64,000 bases of DNA. It comes from Sycobia sp. Sy_11. Lineage: Eukaryota; Arthropoda; Insecta; Hymenoptera; Epichrysomallidae. The translations under genes and the position numbers were made by a program. The DNA is taken from NCBI GenBank assembly GCA_018907035.1, contig JACCIC010000063.1, positions 1,727,501 through 1,791,500 of the forward strand, in the 5' to 3' direction. Each line of letters begins with the position of its first letter. Position 1 is the first letter of the stretch. Under the pieces are notes generated by a model that was not told the origin of the DNA, did not search any database, and was given only the letters and a program-made list of their open reading frames with translations. Below are positions 59,991 through 64,000 of this stretch, one piece after another.

Positions 59991-60803
59991 CGAGACTATT
60001 AATAACCAATTTTGCATTATTGTTACATATAAGCGCCTCTGAAAAGAATATAGGGATTGAGCTCTTGCTTTGGATTTGCGGATCGAATCTAAATCATTCG
60101 TTTAAAAATATAAATTTTCAAACTGATTTTATGTCTCTACTATTTTCTACGAAATAATATACAATCTATAATATGACGTAATTGGAAATGTACAAATGCA
60201 TGTTATAAATACATGTTATATAGGTATAAGCTATCGGGTGATGCAAAATTAACTTTATATATGCATCTCGTGGCCTGAGCAAAAGTACCGTTATGCGGGT
60301 CGAGAGTTAATAAATGAAAAAGCCAAGTGAAAACCTCGTATTAGGCAGGTCCGAACAGTAACAAGTAAGCGCAATGAAGGTATTGAGTTGATTGAATGAT
60401 GGAAATTAGATAGATCGATCGAGATGTCGATAGATGAAACGTCGTGGCACGTATGCGCAGATTTTATAGATTATCTTGTATAGAGTATATTGTAACCGAT
60501 TTGGAGTTAGTCAAATTGAGTTTTAAAATATAATATTCACATATAGCCATATCAAATTCTGTAAGTTTCATTATCCGAATACTGACGCCACTCCCAGTAG
60601 TTTTTCTCTGGACATACATTATCTTCTTTTGCGCCTATTAAACATTCTTCCAATTGGCAAATTATTGACGTGAACTATATAAACTCCTTTAACACACCAT
60701 TGTTTTATTAGTATATGCAGACAGATTCTATAGCCACTAACATTTCTAAAATTGTTATATTCATTGAATCTCAATAAGCGCAAAATATCAAAGGAAGAGT
60801 TCA
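59991..60803. other. AT-rich stretch, nothing recognised
   Basis: Only short GATAGATCGATCGAGATGTCGATAG quasi-repeats, near 60408-60436. Confidence 0.5.
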
Positions 60804-61289
60804 GCCGTGCAGAAATTCATTTTCGAATTTTACTAGTATCGGGTTAGTTTTCCTTATTCAATGTTAGAATCCAGAAGGGAAATCTAGTCTGATCCTAGTT
60901 GCGATTTGTCACACTTTTAACAGCATTTTATATAGGGAACGAGCTTAGATTATAGTAGGTATACCAAGATAGAAACTAGACTGATTCTAGTCAGAAAATC
61001 TAGAAATTAAGCCAATAATAAATTATTCTAATTTTGTTTCCTCGATTAAGTCAATAACTTTTTGACTCTTTAATATTTATTTATTTAAAATAAAAAAATA
61101 TATTTACGTATTTAGGTGACGCATACCATTTAATTGGAATTTATAAATCATTTTCTATATGCCTTATTACGTATTACGATTTACAATTAACAATTAGTTA
61201 TTATTATATTTTTTATTCGCTAATTATTGTAAATTTCAATGTTAAACATCTCTGTTGAACATATAAATTGTTTGATTTCGATGAAAAAA

Positions 61290-61362
61290 TTTCCGGCCTC
61301 TTGAGTGTCGAACCCACGACTCTACGATTTGCAAGCAAACGCATTATTCACTATGCTCAAAC
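61290..61362 (-). ncRNA. Degenerate tRNA-like sequence (SINE-type relic)
   Basis: On the minus strand, TTGAGCATAGTGAATAA resembles an internal A box and GGGTTCGACACTC a B box. They are separated by GCGTTTGCTTGCAAATCGTAGAGTCG in tRNA-like spacing. The anticodon and acceptor stems do not pair well, so it is not a functional tRNA gene. A tRNA-derived SINE or an old pseudogene is likely. Confidence 0.5.
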
Positions 61363-61512
61363 GCAATATGTGATTACAATACTATACTTTGTATATAACC
61401 GTACAGCACTTAAGATCATATAATAATTTTATAAGCACAAGATAAAACATATGTAGTAGAACAATTTTTTAAATTCTTTCTCATGTTCGAAAGATCTGTG
61501 GGTTTAGATATT

Positions 61513-61529
61513 ACACACAGGCACACGCG

Positions 61530-61616
<87 letters not shown>

Positions 61617-61660
61617 ACGTACTCGCACACACACACGCACACGCACACCATTTATATAAA
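61513..61660. repeat. Long (CA)n microsatellite with CG interruptions
   Basis: About 100 bp of nearly pure CA flanked by CACGCACA variants. It occupies the position of the (TG)n tract in the other family X copy. Confidence 0.96.
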
Positions 61661-62155
61661 AAATGTATGTGTGCGCGGGTGTGTGTGTATAATATCTAAT
61701 TTTCGTACTCGTAATGTCTCGACTAGAAAAGACATTGTTCTTTCCAATATTTGAAAAAGTTGAGGAAATCTAACTAGAATCGAAATAGAAAGCCTAAACA
61801 TTTTCTCAATTCTTTTACTTGGCAGATTCCGCCTAGAAAAACGCCATTCTTTCCAAAATAGGGAGAAGTTAAGGAAATCTAACTAGATTCAAGATAGAAA
61901 GCCTAATCATTTTCTGAAGTTTTCTACTTGTAAAATTGTGACTATAGAAAACACGTATTTCTTTCTAACATCAATAAAAGATAAGGAAATCTGAATAAAG
62001 TCGAGAAAGTAATAATTAATATAAGACGATTATTAGATGATCGAAGGGAAATCTAATTTGCATCTGGCGAGTATTAGCTACATGAGAAAATCATCAGTAA
62101 TACTGACTAGAATCTAGCCCGAACTAGGGATCTGCCGAGTATATTTCCGTACGGG

Positions 62156-62731
62156 CATTATAATTAGATTTTTGAACAATTTTTAAATTTGTCTCTACAT
62201 CATCTGTAGTAGCGATATCAATAATATAGATTATAGTTTTCAAAAGATTTTTATTTAAATGATTATTTTTAATAATTTCTCTTACTAAATAATTTCTCTT
62301 TATATCATCTATTTATCGTTGATATATATTATCTATAGTATCTGTTGAAACTGTCGTACCAATAGGTCTGGTAGTCAGCAAAAATGAATTTCCGCCGATT
62401 TGGAGAAACTATCCACAATATTCAACTCTATCGTTATGCTCAAGAATCACCTAGAATCTGAAATAGCAGTCTCGAACTTTTGCTTCGAGCTATAATTCGA
62501 CCATAGTAAAGCATTTACCTTTTCGTTTATCGATATTCATATTTTGATTTAATGATATCAGTTGAGTCTTTTATTCAATCTGATCATTTTTCTATTTTTT
62601 TGATGGATTTGTTTTCGAAACTTATGAAATAATTCAAAATCCGAAATTTGATTTAAAAAAACCGTAATGAATAATACTAAGAGTAAATATAGAACAATAT
62701 TTAAATGATGGTTTCAAAAAGCTGTATAAAC
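62156..62731. other. AT-rich spacer, nothing recognised
   Basis: No supported feature. Confidence 0.55.
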
Positions 62732-63151
62732 TTAATCCTTAGAGTACCGGAATTTTAGATATATTCAAAGCGTATTGTTTATATGAAAATGTGACCATAG
62801 GTCCCCAATTTTAATCTAAACTGAGACTATATGTTTGCGAGTCAGAGCATGATGCATATGTGCGTCATGTCCTGGACGGTAATGCTCATGCTAAATGTTT
62901 TATAATTGAAAAAAACTATTTTATACGCATGAAAAAGTATATGTATATATTGGCTTTTTTGGGTAGCTGATTACGATTCTGAAGTCAACTTTTCTATGAA
63001 AGTCTGAAATCTATGAAAGTCAACTTTTTTATGAATAAAATATGATTTTTTTCTGACGTTTTTATTTTATTATTATAATTATTATTTTTATTTGATTTGA
63101 TTAATTATTTTCTAACGCTTATATGCGTCATACCGATACTGTAAGGGTGAA
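62732..63151. mobile_element. Candidate piggyBac-like MITE
   Basis: The left end is TTAATCCTTAGAGTACCGG. The right end, read inward, is TTCACCCTTACAGTATCGG, identical at 15 of 19 positions. Left TTAA is intact. Right reads TGAA, one change from TTAA. GCGTCAT occurs near both halves. There is no coding capacity. The terminal pattern is close to that at 38929. Confidence 0.55.
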
Positions 63152-64000
63152 GTCAATATTACATAAATGTATAATAAATTTCGCCGAAAGCTACTCTAGA
63201 AACCTATATACGTATTGTTGTTTTTATTAAGTCACCACAGTCACAGATCGTCCGAATATAAAGTCGAATGAAACTAACTCGAGCTTGCTCTGCCTTTTTG
63301 CATTTCTATCCCCGCACCGCGACGCGTCGCCTCGGTTCCAATTAAAATTCAAGAAGAAAGTCGCTCTCCCGCGCCCCCGTCCCGATACAACAGCGATCCT
63401 CGCACTTGGATCTGTCCGCGTTTTTCCGCTATCTCCCGCGGCCTTATCGGGCGAGCACATCTCCGCCAGAGGGCCGCACGAAAAATGCGCCCGGACCGAT
63501 CGATAAGCCGGCATCTATTAGGCGACTCGTCGAAGGTACATTCCTCGCAGCCGGCCCCCTCCTGCCGCCCCGCGTGCCCACGCTTATCGGGCCGAGGGAT
63601 CTCCGATCGCGCGCGCGCGCGCGCCACCACGGTTGACGGAGTCGCCCTGATGCGATTGGACGGGCCCCCGGCGGAGGGAGCGAGAGGGCGCTATTGATTT
63701 GGCGCAAGGCAGAAGTACCCGAGCGGAGCTGTCACTCGCAGGCGAAGAGGGCAATCCGAGGCCGAGTCGCCGACCCCTCGAGTGACGGAGTCGGGCTCCC
63801 GCGCTTGGGAGAGTCCACGCGGCGCGGCTGAGATAGAGCCAGATATAGAGGAGCCTGTACACAAAACGGGCGCCCACGACTCCCTCTCGCTCTAACGATG
63901 ATGGAAGGCTTGTTAGTTATTCATAGTCGTTTTGAGCGCTTGTAAACTGGTTGTTAGAGCTGGTGAAAAAAGAGGATCTTCTCCGCATATATCTTCTTTA
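63152..64000. other. CpG-rich island at the window edge
   Basis: GC-rich from about 63250 to 63900 with overlapping open frames on both strands and no recognisable domain. It contains the CTCF-like site below. A promoter or regulatory role is possible, and the island may relate to a gene beyond the window. Confidence 0.4.
63463..63474 (+). promoter_or_regulatory. CTCF-like core site
   Basis: CCGCCAGAGGGC fits the general CTCF consensus (C-rich start, then AGRKGGC) with one mismatch. Motif evidence only. Confidence 0.35.

Larger units (their letters stand above)
60804..62155. mobile_element. Family X inverted-terminal element (fullest copy)
   Basis: The left end is GCCGTGCAGAAATTCATTTT. The right end, read inward, is GCCCGTACGGAAATATACTC. 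Interior blocks match the copy at 39588 (60812-61020 and 61690-61893), and the right 130 bp match 907-1040. Relative to the 39.6-kb copy it carries about 480 extra bases (61020-61500) that include a tRNA-like relic. There is no transposase frame. The family is not one I recognise. Confidence 0.72.

Noticed and set aside
63227..63877. Six overlapping frames of 70-97 residues at the window end
   Set aside because: CpG-island artefacts on both strands. A real exon running off the window cannot be excluded but has no positive support.

Overview
The window looks like intergenic or intronic DNA from an insect genome, most likely a hymenopteran such as an ant. Three things suggest this: long AT-rich blocks alternating with short CpG-rich islands, very many long dinucleotide repeats, and DD34D mariner relics. 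The species assignment is inference. I found no host protein-coding gene I can defend. Nearly every long reading frame is either a translated microsatellite (runs of Tyr-Ile, Leu-Ser, Thr-His, Val-Cys) or an open frame in a GC-rich island with no recognisable domain.

What can be supported is a graveyard of mobile elements. Three mariner-type copies lie within 7.5 kb: 9898-11067, 12217-13484 and 16661-17352 on the minus strand. Each has recognisable inverted termini and a broken transposase. A solo copia-like LTR with a perfect 5-bp target duplication lies at 52871-53248. A short gypsy-type protease relic lies near 34322. TTAA-bounded, piggyBac-like non-autonomous elements lie at 7330-8082 and 62732-63151, with a lone end at 38929. 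A hairpin MITE lies at 15880-16118. Two related inverted-terminal families, called X and Y here, have pieces at 907-1040, 32010-32036, 32076-33257, 39588-40548 and 60804-62155; a Y copy is nested inside an X copy at 40074. A degenerate tRNA-like sequence lies at 61290-61362 on the minus strand.

Layout: 1-9.5 kb is AT-rich with one GC mosaic (5.8-7 kb) and a piggyBac-like element. 9.5-17.4 kb is the mariner cluster. 20.4-30.8 kb is the densest run of CpG-rich islands and microsatellites. 30.8-41 kb is mostly AT-rich and holds the X/Y elements and the gypsy relic. 41-50.7 kb and 54.5-60 kb are again islands separated by AT-rich DNA. The window ends in a GC-rich island at 63.25-63.9 kb. The islands carry homeodomain-type TAATTA sites, Sox-type sites, CTCF-like cores, TATA boxes and G-tracts. 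They could be promoters or enhancers of a gene lying outside the window, but sequence alone does not show this.
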